This document shows, piece by piece, positions 14,467-29,700 of a stretch of DNA of 64,000 nt. The position numbers were made by a program, and so were the translations under genes. The first letter of the stretch is position 1. Every line of letters begins with the position of its first letter. Origin of the DNA: Serinus canaria (taxonomy: Eukaryota > Chordata > Aves > Passeriformes > Fringillidae); contig NC_066315.1 in NCBI RefSeq assembly GCF_022539315.1, positions 120,347,374 through 120,411,373 on the forward strand, read 5' to 3'. A model generated the notes under the pieces. The model was not told the DNA's origin, did no database searches, and saw only the letters and a program-made list of their open reading frames with translations.

Positions 14467-16457
14467 TATTGTCCATGAGCAGCTGGTAAAACGTATTGAA
14501 AGAGATTTATTTCCCAAAAAAACTTCTTTATTTGTTCTAACCAAAACTACAAAGAAATGTGAACTAATGTTTCAAAAGTATAAAACAATTTTTTAAATAA
14601 ATTTCAGAATGAAAGCCTTCAAAATACTCATTTTAAGAAGATGAAATCACATCTGTATATCATAGACTCTGCTTCTGAAGTTGCAGGATGAGCAGTAAAC
14701 ACTACAATTTGATGGAAGGAAATTCTGAATGGATTATCTATTACACATGTGGGACTTCACTTTGTTAACGTATAATGTGATCCAAAAGCTAAATCATAGT
14801 TAATGAACAATAAAGTTTGAATCTCCTAAGAAAAGCCGAAACTCACAGCTTACTGGAATTTACACAGTTATACAGTAACCATGTAAAAATACAGAATAAA
14901 CTTTAATAGGATGTTGAAAATACAGTCTCATCATAGCAAAGTTAAGTGTTTCATCTCAATATAAAAATGTCTTTCCACAGTTAAAAACTGTAATTTTATG
15001 GGCCTCCTTCTCTGCCACTAACTTTCAAATTCTAAACTTCCCAGTAGAAGGCCTGAAGGTTGATTTTTTTTTAAAGATTAAATAATTGGATAATTTCCAA
15101 TATATGCATTTGGCTTTTTAGTGAAAACATTTAAGTTTAAACCTAAAGTAATTACTACAAAGAAAATATGATAGTGTGAGTGGGGTCTGGTTGACTATCT
15201 CTGATGGCTAAACTCTCAGGAGCACTTATTTTTTGAGTTACTTTTCAGCAGAAAAGTAGAGAGAATACATCTCTAAAATACACTAAATTTAAGCTCTTTA
15301 TGAGTTCTGGATGTATGCCAAACACACCTACCATGAAACACACTGGAAGCTGACACACACTGGCTAAAAATTTGTAATGAGCCCATAGCCCGAGCTGATG
15401 CATTTCTTAACTAGTGTAGACATTAGCTAAATGTCTACAAAGGCTGATCATGTTGCCTCATTTAGCAGTTTAAAAGACTGCTATTGAATGAGTTATTCCT
15501 TAGAAGTTCAAGTTCATTATTTATCAACATTTAGTTTCCATGATAATGTATAATCAATAATACATACTATAGTATGTATAGTGCAGCTTGCCAAACACTT
15601 GCTGTGATATAGAAGTATATTCAGGTGCTACAAGGCCTGTTTTGTAGAGCCCTGGACTGCTTCAAGCCTTTTTTAACTGACACATACTTCATTAAATTTG
15701 TGTGCCATGAAAACATAAGAAAATATTTATAAAGAGTAGAGTATGTTTACAAGAAGCAGAAAACATGAAATTGTAAGTCTGCACAATTAGTATGATTACA
15801 ACAATTAAAGTATTTTCAAAATAAATTTTCTAAAATTAAAAAGATGAAAGTAATTAATAAAATTCCTCAAAATAAAGTAGCCCTGAATGACGACAGAATT
15901 TTAATAGTTTCATTATGCTTGTCTTCATAGTCATGGCACTTAAATTCAGCTTCTCTATTTCTCAGGACACATCATATTTCTTTCCATGCAGATCACACAG
16001 GTGTATGATAGACACACTCCAGAAAACTAATGGAGTATTTTGGGCACAGCAGGAAAGTGCCAAAAAGGCAGCCTGAAAGTGTCCTTACTTGCACTGTAGA
16101 AGTCTCTTATTTTGGAGGGGAGCTATTGCACACATGGCAAACAGTCCATTACACTGTGCATCTCCTGTGAACCCTCCCAATGTGCTCTACTGGCAAACAT
16201 CCCACTGAACTGCTTTTTCTCCCAGGACCATTATCAGAGATGGACTCAGAGCACAGAATGACATCTCTGTTACACATACTGCATACAGCAATGCTACTGA
16301 TGTGTGAACTCACATTAGGGCACTTAAGCCAGCTTACTGAACTGAAGAAGATGGATCTCAGCTAAAATTGCAAGGTTTGGGTTTTTAAAACATTGCTTTG
16401 GGTAAGAAGAACGACATTTTGAAAAAAAAACAACTCTGGAAGAGTACTTGCTGTGCC

Positions 16458-16499
16458 AATAGGATTTTCAAATTAGGATTTCAATAGGATTTTCAAATT
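16458..16499 (+). repeat. 18-bp spaced duplication
   Basis: CAATAGGATTTTCAAATT occurs twice, separated by AGGATTT. It is a small local duplication in JPH1 intron 2. Confidence 0.8.
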
Positions 16500-17287
16500 T
16501 TCCTGATTAGGAAATGGCAATTGTATTTTTGTGACACTAAGTGATGTGCAAGAAAATAATACTTCAAGCACATATCCTGCTAGAGAGTGCAAGAGGGGAG
16601 CATTCTCCCCATGGCAGAACTGCAGGTCCCTTCTTTGTCCTGATTCTTCATTCCAAGCTTAGGGAAGAGACAGCAGGAAGAACAAACCAGAACAAAAGCC
16701 TCACTGTCTTTCTTTTCAGATTTATCTGCTACACTTTCCCAGGACTGTTACCCAGAAAACTCCTCTCTAAAATGTTACAGGAATTTTAGTCTTTCTCTGA
16801 TCATTTTGCATACAGTGTGTCAAACACTTAAACAGAATGTGAGGCTCCCACAAAACAAACCTGGAACCTTCAGAATGCTCTCAAAGTAATGCCAAGCACT
16901 CTCCATTCCTCAGCAAGCTTCCTGTACAGAGGAGGACAAGGCGGGGGGAGGGTGAATACTGATGATGCTGTTCTCAAAACAGGAAAACAGTAATGGAAGA
17001 ATATGGAAGAACAAATAAGCAAGATATTGAGCTGCCAAAGTAGAGTACTGGGTGGCAGAAAGTACATACAAATCTATGGTAAAAAGGCAGAAGTTCACTG
17101 GATCTGATTTTATATGCAGAAGTTTATAAATCGTCTTTTCCATTTACAGTAACAACAGAGTAACTAATTTATCAAGACTACTTTTAGTTGTATGTGCAAA
17201 AAGCAATTTGGGCACACATTTGATAGGCAGGTGTAAAGGCATTAATGAGAAAAGACTCAAATCAGTGCCACAAATAAAGATGACAGT

Positions 17288-17383
17288 CCATCCATCCATC
17301 CATCCATCCATCCATCCATCCATCCATCCATCCATCCATCCATCCATCCATCCATCCATCCATCCATCCATCCATCCATCCAT
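17288..17383 (+). repeat. (CCAT)24 tetranucleotide microsatellite
   Basis: The tract is 96 bp of uninterrupted CCAT units. Its translations (His-Pro-Ser-Ile on one strand, Met-Asp-Gly-Trp on the other) create spurious reading frames. It lies in JPH1 intron 2. A pure run this long should be length-polymorphic. Confidence 0.98.
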
Positions 17384-20300
17384 GCCTTTCTGCCTTTTTT
17401 GCTTGACTTGAGAAGACAGCACAGAATGATAGTCAGTAGCAACACAAAATTAAAAGCGTGCTATAGAGAAATGAAGAGGGTTTTTTACTATTGTCTTAAA
17501 TTCATGCTTGATAAAAAAGGTATTGATCACCTTTTTAACAAAAACTTTTGCCAGAAATTCAACAGCTTTGGCCTTGCAGTTTAATGACTTGAATTTGCAA
17601 GACAAGGAGGAATTCTCAAATCACTGACCTGTCTTCATAGTACAGAATAAGATTGTAAAGTCTGATATTTTTCAGAAATCCCTTAGAAAAAGGCCACACA
17701 GGCAAACACATTTAATTCCCACCCAGTATGAAAGCACATTTGCAGCTCACCAGTTTGATTGGTTTTGGACACTCTGTAGCAGACAAGGTGCTAACAGATT
17801 GGCCAATAAAGGCATTTATTGGCCTAGTAATTTTATGGACAAAATTGTCAGATCCCAAACTCTTGCATGACGCAGGGACAAAGTCTGACAACCAAGCTCA
17901 GCATAACAGAAAAAATGATACTGAAACAGTGTTAATGGTATTTTACTCTGGATATTTTTTAAAAGCACCTACAACTATTCAAGGTGCAATACTATTCCTG
18001 GAAAGATCACTGGGAGCTTAGACACTCATCTGAGCAGTACCAGACCCTCCAAGTGAAGAAGGCACCATCAGTCAGGACTTGCTTTCATGAAGTTATGGAT
18101 AATTCATACAAGCATTGTTTAGTGCACAGTAGTACCATAGGGGCATAAAAAAAGCATGAAGTTTCCTGGTTTTTATTTATATTATCAAACAATATTCACA
18201 ATACTCTCCACTATCTGGTGGGAGAAGAAGCAGAAGGCACAGTGTACTTCTCCAAAGTCTGAAAGCTGACAACTTCACAAACGTTTCTATATAAATAAAA
18301 AAATATTTGGCTTCCTAAGAGTTTCAGCTTACTTGTATTACTTTGAGCAAACACTAACTAAAAAGAAAAGGTGGAGGGCTGTTCTGAGCACTATCAGCAG
18401 CCAAGCAGATGATAAATGTACATCTGTGTGCCATATAGAGAGACGATGATAGCACAGAAGAGATGGGCTACTGTATCAGCTGTTAGTGGACTGTATTCCT
18501 GTCAAACATTGATAAGCTCTACTCATGCACTCATGCATTGCCTTATTTAGTCAGACTTCTCTGCTGACACACCAATGCACAGTAACAAGTGCATATGATG
18601 ATTCCAATACAGACTTCAGCTCCTCCTTTCACTCAGAGCATAACAAAATATTAAATGGCTTTGTGCCATTTTCTAAGGCCAACTGAAAAAGTCTTATTTT
18701 CTCATTGAAGAATACAATGCCAGTAACAAAACTGCATTCTTTGTAGTACTTAATGGGGAACCCAATGTAGACTGAAATAGAATGGTCAGAAAAAAATGCA
18801 GAATTTTTCACAATGGAGACATTTACTCTGTATTTTGAAGACTAAAAAATTTACTGGAACATATGTGATGTTTCATGAGCCTGTCATTTGGGAATTACTA
18901 TTTTAAGAACGAACATAGGCTAGAATAGGCTTAGGGCTCTAGAAGTAACTCAACCTGAAGATAAAATTTTTTTATGAACTTTTTATTTACATATATACCT
19001 GTATACTATTACTGTGATAGGATAATTCTTTTCCCAAGTAACTCCAGATACTTTTATTCTAAATGACATGACACACATGAGGAGAGAACATTTCTATTAA
19101 GAGCCAACATCTGTCACTTTCAGAACCATTTCAGTGGTCTCACACTTGCAGAACTAGTAGATTAGTCCTGTTTCACTGAAAGTATTCATTTAATGCTGTA
19201 CTACAGTGACATTTCAGGAAATCATCACTGCTTTAATTAACAGTACTACTGTCCATTAACTTATCTATTATAAAGATATTTACAACATAACTGCTACTAT
19301 AGAGGTAAATTAGCAGAGCACATACTGATAAAGTGTGCATCCCTCAAGTTTTGTCATCATGTTTCACTTACTTGCTAAGTTGTAAAATCAAGTGATCTGT
19401 GATAGGTCTTTTAAGTCATTAGCATGAATTAACAAGATTCTGCTGTATATTATTTCACTGCTACTACCAAAAGGTCAGCTCTTGAATACAGGAAATCCAT
19501 TCAATGTCACATATTTAACTTCCTTTGGAACAACCACAATATATTCTACTAAAACTCACTCTGCACTGTACAGTGCCATTAATTATGTCAGCTAAAACAC
19601 TCAGTCAATATTCTGCTTTTTTTTTTAGAGAAGGCAATATGGCTTTCAGTGCTGCAGATGAACACCAATCTTCATCAGATTTTATCTTTAGAGCAGGTCA
19701 TCTAGACTAGGCTGCACTTTTCTTGGTATGCCCAGGGAGCTGGTGCACAAGGTTGACATACAACAAAAACCTGTGTATATACACTCACCACATCCCTCTG
19801 GCTCTTTTTCACACAAACCTAAAGGAGCATTTGTTCCCAGGTCAGGTGTTTCTAACATGGCACCCCGCTGTAACTAACTCTTGCTGAAAGGTCACACTAA
19901 ATTTTATGCCATGCTTGGAAAGCAAGCCCACATAACCAAGGTCTGCTTTTCAGATCCATTGGATGAATGCCCTGCCTGTGGCCTGGGAGCACTTGCACCT
20001 CACTAGGACAATTCACCACACCCAGGGCTGGCTTTTGACTGGACAAATACCCGGGGAGGAGCAGCACAGGTGGATTGCCAACTAAATTACTCTGGAAGTA
20101 ATAGCAGCCCACTCCTGATCATTATCCTTCCCAGAGCTGCTGCCTCTACCACAGGGCTGTCTGGCTGACTCTACCAGAATTTCACAGCACATTCCACACC
20201 TGCTTCTAAAGATCCTTTGGGGAAAAGCACAGCCGGGAGCCAGCTGTCTGAACGGCTTCAACACCCTCTTCTCCTTGGAAGCCTCTGATGCACATGCAAT

Positions 20301-23300
20301 AACCCACCCAGCTCTCCCTGCCACTAGGTAAATGACACGTGCATCTAGCCAGGGAAGTCTGGCACCACTGACTGCCTATATGACCTTCCAGAACAATGGC
20401 TGAACGAGCAAAGCTGAGGAAAACAAATCATGGTTAAAACTCACTCACATAAGAAATGCTTTTATCTGGTTAGCTAGTAGAGTGAGGATGTTTGCAACAC
20501 AGAAGAAGCTATAATGCAAAAAGAATAAAGAAACATTAACCTCTATAATCAGCTACTGCAAACCATGTAATCTGTTAGCAGTATTTCTTACATGTATGTA
20601 AATGCAGAAATCAGATTCACTATTAGAGCAATAAAGCACAAACCAGTTACTTTTCAGAGCAAACCCTCATCTGATTTCCAGAATTATGGATTTCCTCAGC
20701 TAGTGAGCTGACATGTCCTTCTAGTATAAATTCTGTCACCCCTATTCATATTGAGCTGTACCATCCTCAGATCTCAGGTTTTGAGGACAGTATGCAGAAC
20801 AGTGTAGCATTCTGCACGAGTAACAGCACATAGAATGTATGTGACATATGGACTCATTACAGGAGCTTCATTATCTGCAAAGGGAAAAGACTGAATCTCA
20901 GAAGGTACCATTAGTTCCTCTGGAATTCATAAAATAATTGAATTTTAGTTTTTCTGGAAATTAGGAGAAGTGGACAGCATACTGAGAACCTAGAAGTTTC
21001 CTTCAGAGGTAACTGAACTGTCTGTGTATTTGATTATCCCTTCCTGATCCAGCTGGGAACTTCCAGTATCTTGACTTTGGCCCTGCAACTGCCTGTGACT
21101 CCCAGAAAACATGCAGCTCACAAAGAGCACTGTTCTATCAGTGATACCCTGCTATCACTGGAACCAGTGGGAGTTCTGCTGCTGATGCCAGCATGGTCAA
21201 CATTTTGTATTTCACCAGCAGCCTATGTAAAGGATAAATTAAAAGCCACAATCAGCTCACACTTTTATCCTCCAAAACAACAGGAGTAAGTAAAGTCCAA
21301 AGCAAATGGACTATAGGCCATTTGTCTGTTCTTTGATTAGAAAGGGATGTTTTCTCTGTTCCTAAAGAAAGCAATATCACAGGAGTTATTTTAGCAGTAA
21401 GGTGACTGTTTTCGAGTCTTGACCAATTTTCTCTCTTTATCTACTGAACTGCAAGCTGCATACTCCTTTACAGCTTCTCTTCATTTCAGAATTTGCCAAG
21501 TAACAGCTATGAAGTGCTGCTGATCAGAGCATGACATGGCACCTCATTCCTTCAGAATGACAGATGCAATAAAAACCAAATACCTTACATTACTACTGTA
21601 GTCTCACTAGAACTTTATTTCATAATTACCCTCTAGGATTAATAAAGTACACCTTAAAGTATCCTTCAGGGTCATGAAAGGGTAGGCTATTTCTAATTAT
21701 AATATTAAAGCATTTGCCTATTTTCATATTAAAATCCCACAACATTATCACCCTTCTGATTGTCTATTTCAAATCAATTCAATAGGAAAATAATTTCCTC
21801 ATATTAATGTTACAAATACACTCCTATGTATGCAAGGATCCTCCCTATTAAAACCCTCCTGCTTTCAGTCTGAAATACCATAATCTGAATCATGCCAATC
21901 TCTCCTTGTTCTTGCTACTGAAGAATGTAAGGCTTTCACTGGAATATACTCACTCTTGAAGTCCCTGCCTTATTCACTAGATTCAACAAAATGCTTTTAT
22001 CTATATTTGGGGGCTTTTGTTATAAAATCTGGGCTTTTTTTTTGGCATAAATATTAAACCATATTTTAGCAGCAGAAAGACAGAAGAGACCTAAACAATG
22101 CCTCCATACCCTTCTCTCTAATGGCTAGAAGCAATTGCATACATCACAACATCCATGGGCTGTGGCTAATTACTTCCTTTTGAGAAGGAACTACACACTT
22201 GAAGACAAGAAATCTGTAATTTATTTCCTGGTAAGTCATGGGTAAAAGTGGGAGAAAAAAATCCCAAACAAACATGTTTATTCTTACCAGCAGAATGCTT
22301 ATAAAGACATTATTACTGAAGTGAAAAAGAATAACAGCATTCCAAAGAACCTCTATAGGACATAATCTTTTCATTGCTGCTCTTATTATTAGTGAATACA
22401 TTTTGTTAATAACTGCATGATCCCAAGTAGACTAAATTCCACCATTTTAGTGATTTAAAACATGGGTGATAAGAAGGCCTAGAGTCTATGCAACTTAAAA
22501 TATGAGATGGAACATGTGGAGACAAATATTCTAGACTGAATGGAGTAAAAACATCTAGAAGTGCAATATTAGGTTGTCCCATCAGAAACAGCTGGTACCA
22601 TCTTCAGATCTCTACTCATAATCTGTAAGAAAAATTACTGCAGGTATGAAGTCATTCAGAGAAGGATCTACAAAACCATACATTTCTCCCACTCCATTGT
22701 AAAGAACATCAGGGGAGAGAGCACAAAAAAAACAGGCCATGAGAGGTCTGAACCCATTGTGTATGTTCTCTTCCAGAAGCAGTAGATGAACAGCACCAGC
22801 TTAAAGATGATGCTGTACACTGTGATAACTGCAGCTTTGGCTCTGAACAAAAGCCCAGTAATGTGCCTCTGTCTATAGAAATTGTTTCTGAGCAACACTG
22901 AACAAGTTAATGGGATATATCAGAGTACTTCAAAAAAAGGTGTCCAATTACCTTTCAGGATGTTCTCATGCCCCTTAGCCAGCTGATTATACGTGGAGTC
23001 TTTTCCCTTAGATGCAAAGTGATTGCTCTGATGGCATCATTTCCTTTTTTCATGCATTCAAGTTTTTTTCTTTTCAATTAAAGCTACACAATAGAAAAAC
23101 AAACAGCAGGAAAGGATGTAACTGCAGACTAAGGTGACACTTGGTTGACCTTAGGATACAAGGGGACTTGTCTTGTCACATTCACAAGGAACAAACCCTT
23201 TCAGCCCTTTTGCAGGGAACCTGACCACAGGCAACAGCTCCACTGCAATACAACATGATCTCCTGGACACAGAGAGATAAAATATTGCCATCAAACAAAG

Positions 23301-26300
23301 TAATCTCATCACAAACATTTATGATGAGCATTGCAATCAGTTATCTACATGTTTAAATTGAGCCTCTGTTTTCTTCACCCACTGCTGCAAACTGAGTTAC
23401 AGCATCAACTTACTATGGTCCAACTTGTACAGTCAAATACTTCAACAGCAAACTAGAAGATAAATCACTTTAGATCTTCACAGTAAATTCAGAGAAAAAT
23501 ACTGGAAATATTACAAACAATTAATTCATGTAAGGGAAGATCAATAATTTCAGTCTTGTTCTCTCCTTACAGGGGTCTCTGAGATAGATTAGCTCTGGAA
23601 AACCCTTTTTTACACGATACAGCAAGTGCAGAAAAATGTGACATTTAGTTTTAAACCAGGTCATGGTGATCAAATCTTCTCTCACACACATAAAGAACTT
23701 TCTAGAAAAGCTATTCATCCTATTTCAGTACCATGGCCCTAAGCAGGGCATCTGATCTAAATTACTATTCATTGAAAAATACCCCTCTGCCAAAACAAGC
23801 AACAGACCCAAAGCAAGTATCAGACATACCACCCTAGAGTAATCAAAAAATAGAATAAATATATGGTATAAAAGTAGCATCAAATTTTGAAGTGAGCAGA
23901 GTTATCAAAACCCTGCAGTAAACCCTACTTTTTGAATAAAGAATGATGTATTAAAAAAAGATATATTTGATACTCTGTAAGAAGATCTGATGTTAATCAA
24001 GAACTTTTTTCACTTGATGTAGATTGTAAAATGTAGATTTCTAAACTGTAGCACAGCATGAGACCAGCAGACAACAGAAATCGGATGGTTATATAATTTG
24101 GTGGTTAAGCAAAGATATTTTTAGTGCTTTGCTAATCCATCTAATGCATTTCTTTCCAAGAGAAGAAAATGCATTACACTGATAGCAATAACAGGGTCAA
24201 AACATGAGGATATTGATGAGTAATTTACAGCTTCTAGAAAATAAAAAATTATCTCAAATTATTTTTAACAGCATCCAATCCTAAGGAAGGACTGGGAATG
24301 GGTGACACTTACATGTAAGTAGTTAAAGGGAAAACCAAAATAAAGAAGGAAAACTTTCACAGAAACACTTCAAATAGGAATCTCATAATGGAAAACCTTA
24401 ATGGTGACACCTCAAGAGAATCAAACAGAAAATTAGGTGTGTAGGCTGTTTCTGGGTGGCACATAGTTTATGCTATGTGGGAAACCTGAAGAAACTTCTT
24501 CCTTTTCTGGAAGAGATTTTTTTCAAAAATGACAGAAAAGAAAAAATTTCCTCTTACATTCTATTTCATATTAATCTTGAGAGGAAAAAAGCATATTTAA
24601 TCTGAAAATATGTGAATAGGACCACCAAAGGACAACAAAAGTATTTTTATAAACAGCAAATATTCTTGAAAAAAGATGAGTTAAACCACTCCTTAGTGTA
24701 AAGAAACTACAGCAGACAATGTTAAAAGGTCTCAGTCTACTTTAAAGTTTCATTTATTAATAGATGGACGTGTGAAAGTTGTGCACAAAATGTTTCCTCA
24801 GCTGACTTGCACCTCAGCAGGCTCAATTTCTGCCTCCCTTGAAACTTGTACTTGCAAAATCAGACAACTCAGTGTCAAAGAACAGAGAAAAAGATTCAAA
24901 GGTGTGAATTACTTTTACTAATGAAAAGACAAGAAATGGTTTCAGAGTCAGAAAGACAGGAAATGGTTTTAACAGTGAGCATATAAAAGCAGAAAATCCA
25001 AGAGGAAGCTGTCACCCTAATTCTGCAAAGTGCATTTCTTCTGCAAAACCAGAACTATTTTCTTGGATGGATTAAGCAGTGCTGGGTTATACATCTTCCC
25101 AAAACCACATTTTCATGAACCAGCAAATTCCAGGGAAATTAGTCGTATTTTTCAAAGTAAAGTATCTTTTTAAGTATCACATTAGATACACTAAAAGCAG
25201 AACAGTGTTTCTTAAATTTTTGGGGGCTGTGAACAAGCAGGCATGGCTTCTGAAGATAGTTTAAGCTGAGTTTTCTCAGACTGACCAATGAAGACCCAGT
25301 CAGTATGTTCTTTGAACCATCAACCAAAAAATGCCTTCATTATTACAAAGAGCTGATTAAACATGTTGTGAAATAGCAAATAAATGGGAGAACTTTCGTT
25401 AGCAGGAAATGAGCTCACGCATTTCACAGACCCAAGTCTTGTGCAACCCCTACTCAAACACCAGGGAACAATTCAACATTTCTGAGGACTTTTAATTCCA
25501 AAATGTAACAGTATTCTATACTGAAAAGATTCCAGTCTGGCTCCATCCCTGTTAGAAAGAGCAGAAATCTCGGTGTGCAGACAAGTGTGTGAGACCTCTG
25601 ATGTCCATCTGTACTGCATACAGAGCTTCCTGAAAGAGGCACCAGCTCCTTCATATTGCTCACTCACCATGGAGGTCTGCACCCAAAGTTCCTCATCTTA
25701 TGATCTCATGTCATCTCTCAGCAGGTAACTCACAACTTAACTGTTATACAGACTTCATGATCGCTTTCATAATGATCCAACCACAAATGTAAGGAGCGAG
25801 TGAATTCAAATCAAGTATCTGCTCCATTACAAAGATGGAACTAACGAGTGAACTGTTAAAAGCTATTCAAAGCATACCCTGATCAACTAAAATTTGAAGA
25901 AAACATCAAATAAGATTCAGCCCAAACTCCTTGGTAAATTTATTCAGAACTATAATTTTGACTGATTGTTCTCTGCATTTATTGTTCACCAACCCAGCAA
26001 AGCTAAAAGCTAAATGCTATGCACTTTAATCCTTCTGCTAAAAAAGGTTCATTAACTATTTTTTCATCAGAAATGCATCATATTTGTGCATGTCACAGAC
26101 ACAGACTCTGAGGTGAATATGTTTAGTGCCTTCTCCTGATAACAAGTAGTTGTATGAAGCTCAATTATGAGCAAGTAATATAACTACATCTCTTGCAGCT
26201 GGTCTAAATTTTAAGCATACAAAATATACACAAATTTTTATCTAACCCATTTCTGTCTTAAAATCAATTTCTGGAACAGGTATAAACTCTTAATTAGGAA

Positions 26301-26623
26301 ATAAAATGACACTCTTCACTGATATGGCCTATACTATCAAACAGTGCTTGGGATTGTAACATAACATCATGATTTTTTTTCTCATATTTCATTATCCACT
26401 GTAAATATAAAACTATATTTATACCCATGCATTGCACCTTTAAGAAATTATGAATGCTGGGCAACATTAGACCTCTCAAGATGAGCTGGGTTTTGCACAA
26501 GAAATCTAGTCACCACTGGAATAAAGAGAAAGCCTCTTCACCAAAAGCCACTAACTAATACTTCAACAGATCTGCAGGTGGCACCTGTCTGGTTACAGTC
26601 TTAACTTTTGCTTACAGAACCAC

Positions 26624-26760
26624 AGAATTGTTTAGGTGGCAAAAGACCTTTAAGATCATCAACTCCAAAGGTTAACCTACCACTGCCAAGTCCACCACTA
26701 AACCAAGTCCCTAAGTACCACATCTACATGTCTTTTAAACACCTTCATGGATGGTTCCCT
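26624..26760 (-). mobile_element. Short diverged CR1-family 3' fragment
   Basis: The plus strand reads ACCACAGAATTGTTTAGG, GACCTTTAAGATCATCAACT, CACTGCCAAGTCCACCACTA and CACATCTACATGTCTTTTAA. This is the complement of the 3' end of a widespread avian CR1 subfamily. It is short and degraded, and the right boundary is approximate. Confidence 0.75.
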
Positions 26761-29700
26761 TATTTTTCCTGAAATACAGTTTGTATCTTAGCACTTGGCA
26801 CTATATTCTTTATTTTTAGGATATTCCTGAAATGCTTATACAACTGACATCACAAATTCCTGAAAGGGAAGGAGCTTACAAAGTGAACTTGGGCAGAACA
26901 CATGCACACATGTGTGCACACACACAGAGCCAGATTCTAGGAAGTCACTTCAGTTTAGTGACCATCCAGATTTCTTGGTCTTTCTTTTTCCTTTGAAAAT
27001 CAAGTTTTCAACCAGCAACAGGTATGAAATCCTGGCTCCTCACAAGAACACACTAGGACTGCGATGCACTCTCATATCTGCCCACAGGCCACCTCAACAG
27101 GGACAATCTTTTGGGTCTTGCCTGTTTCCACATTTGGATTTAAAGTTCTTTTGCAAAACTAAGAGTGCCATGATCCAATACCTTTATTTATGAAGTAGTC
27201 TAAAAATTCAGAGAAGAAATATCTTTGAAATTATTCACCCCAAAGCCAGAAAGGAAAGCTAAAGCAGCAGCAAAATGACCTCTGCCTCTTTTCATATATG
27301 CCAGTAACACCTGAGGCAAGCACAAAGTGGAGGGGCTGCATGATAGCATTAAGGTAACTAAACAAGCCTTACCCACCTGATTCAGTGTGGTAAGAGAAAA
27401 GAGATGTAGATACCTGTCTTCTTAATCTCCTAGAACAAAAGAGCTGAAAATTCACATTTAACTGATTTCACTTTAGTCAGATACTAGAAGGAAATTTCTG
27501 GCTTTTAAATGCAAAACAGTAATGCCATTATTTCTCATGAATCCCTACTTTTAATGTAGTAGGACCAAAGTATAGCATTTGTCACCAGAAAATCTGGAAA
27601 TAAAGATTAAAAAAAAAAAAGAGAAAGAAGAAGTGATTAAGTGAACAAAAAATTAATTCAAAACCAGAACTTACTGGGACAGACTAAATGACTGGTTCTC
27701 CCAACTGCGGTTTAATGCTGGATACCCATAGGGCTCAGGGCTGAGAACCCACGTTATTCTTAAATGCCAAGGAAAAGACAGCCAAGTGACTGAATTTGTG
27801 AATGGCAGCATCAGGGAAGTCTGAGGCACAACTGTAGCAAAGGGCTGCACAAAACTCACTGATCGCTCTTAATGGCGAATGAAGTTCAATTTAAGTGTAG
27901 CAGTGATGTGCAAAGCAGAACCACCCTAACTTTATTTATGAGGGGCTTTAAAGTGACCTTGGGAATGAGCTCTTGGGAGACTGCTACTGCTATTCAGCAG
28001 ATCTGGGAATACTGAATCTTGAGAGGACAACAGGAATAATCAATAGGTTGTTTAAGATGTTAAACGCTGACATGGGTTTGAGGGAGGCAAACTTTAGTGG
28101 AGAGATTTATTCCTGGACCCTGGCCACAAAGAGATTGTGGCAATACCTCCACAGACAATGAGAGCAAAGAACTGCAGAAGAACAAATAAAGCAGAAAAAC
28201 AAAGTGCAAATAGAGGAGTACTGAAAGAGGAAGATCATAGTGAGAGAGGCAAAAGAATGCAGGTCAGTGTACACAAGCATGTACTGAAATCTGTTACATA
28301 CATAAAGCAGAAAAATGTATAAATCACCAGAAAGGTGAAGAGAAGTCATAATATGTATCACTGATCCATTAGCATTCAAACAAACAGTACCACTCATTGA
28401 ACTACACCAGTTTTGAGAAAATGAATCAATTGTTATTTGGGAAATATAGAATTAGATCAACGTAGGGGGCAAGAATTAATCATTTTAATAAGTATTTTTC
28501 TGCTGTAGTTGTTCAGTGAGAAACAGTCTACTCTACAGGATACTGTTTACCAATGCTACAGGTCGATGACAGCAAGTTTTCTTATATCTTCGAAGAAATA
28601 CCTTGGGAATATTCTATATGAGTTGATTTAGTCTTTGACCAAAAAATCAAGTAAATTATTCAAGCTCCAACTAGTACTACTAAATGTATCTATATAGTTG
28701 TACTAGATATAGAGGAAATACAAAATATCTTTTTGGTTTTGAGAGTATTTTTACAGCAATCAATAACATAAATCTAATGACTTAACTCTGCAGTTCATAC
28801 ATGACTAACCAGGACAAACGATCCAGATTTTGTTATTTAAATGGGTATTTATTTCCATCACAGAAACTCTCCTGCAAGTCAGTAGAGACAGATGCTATTT
28901 GCAGCTTAGCTTTTGAACAACTGTTGTAATACAGATCAAAACTGACATGCTGTATAAAAACTAAGGGGAGAATCTGCCTAACAACTCATCTTCTGTGGCT
29001 ACCAAAAAATAGTAGTCTCTCTGTGTATCCCAGTATCATTAAAAAAAAAGCCTTAATGTTGTCACATACATCTGCTACTACTGCAAAAATCATCTCTGCT
29101 TCTGAATTAAGTGTTTTGGAAATTGGGGAAAAACCCCCTTATCATCTGAATAAGGACTATTTCAAGAATGTTTGAACAGCAGAAAAAGGCTTTCTTAGAA
29201 GGTCATTTTAAAAACAGTGGTGCAGCAATGTTTCATTTATGCTCTGAAAGCACTGAATATTTCCAGTCTTGTACTAGCAATCTCCTGATTTTAAACAACT
29301 TAGAAAAGCAACTCTCAGGTAACAATTCTGTGTCTAATACAATCATAAGGTAAGACTGGATACACACCAGAACTGCTTTAAAAAAACTTAAATCCATATT
29401 AAGCTTATGGCTGTAGGAAGGTATATCTGGATATAGGTAATTTGATAAAAAACTAAATATTAGAGGGTTTTTAAAATTTCAAGCTGAGAGATGGTACAGG
29501 ACTAATTTTGCGTATTTTCAGCCACGTAATCTTCGTGCATAAAATACTAAGAAAGTAAAAAAAAAAAAATCTGTGCAGTGATGTTTATACTATTTGTATA
29601 TTTCAAACAGCTGTATTATTCATTCCCCAGCAAATAACTGAGGAACAGTTTTTACCAATGCGTTGTTTGTGAAATCTGAGGGAATATGTGCCCCAGTGAA

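Noticed and set aside
17144..17445. Frames encoding repeated Met-Asp-Gly-Trp or His-Pro-Ser-Ile
   Set aside because: They are translation of the CCAT microsatellite. It is also not a CRISPR array, because there are no spacers.
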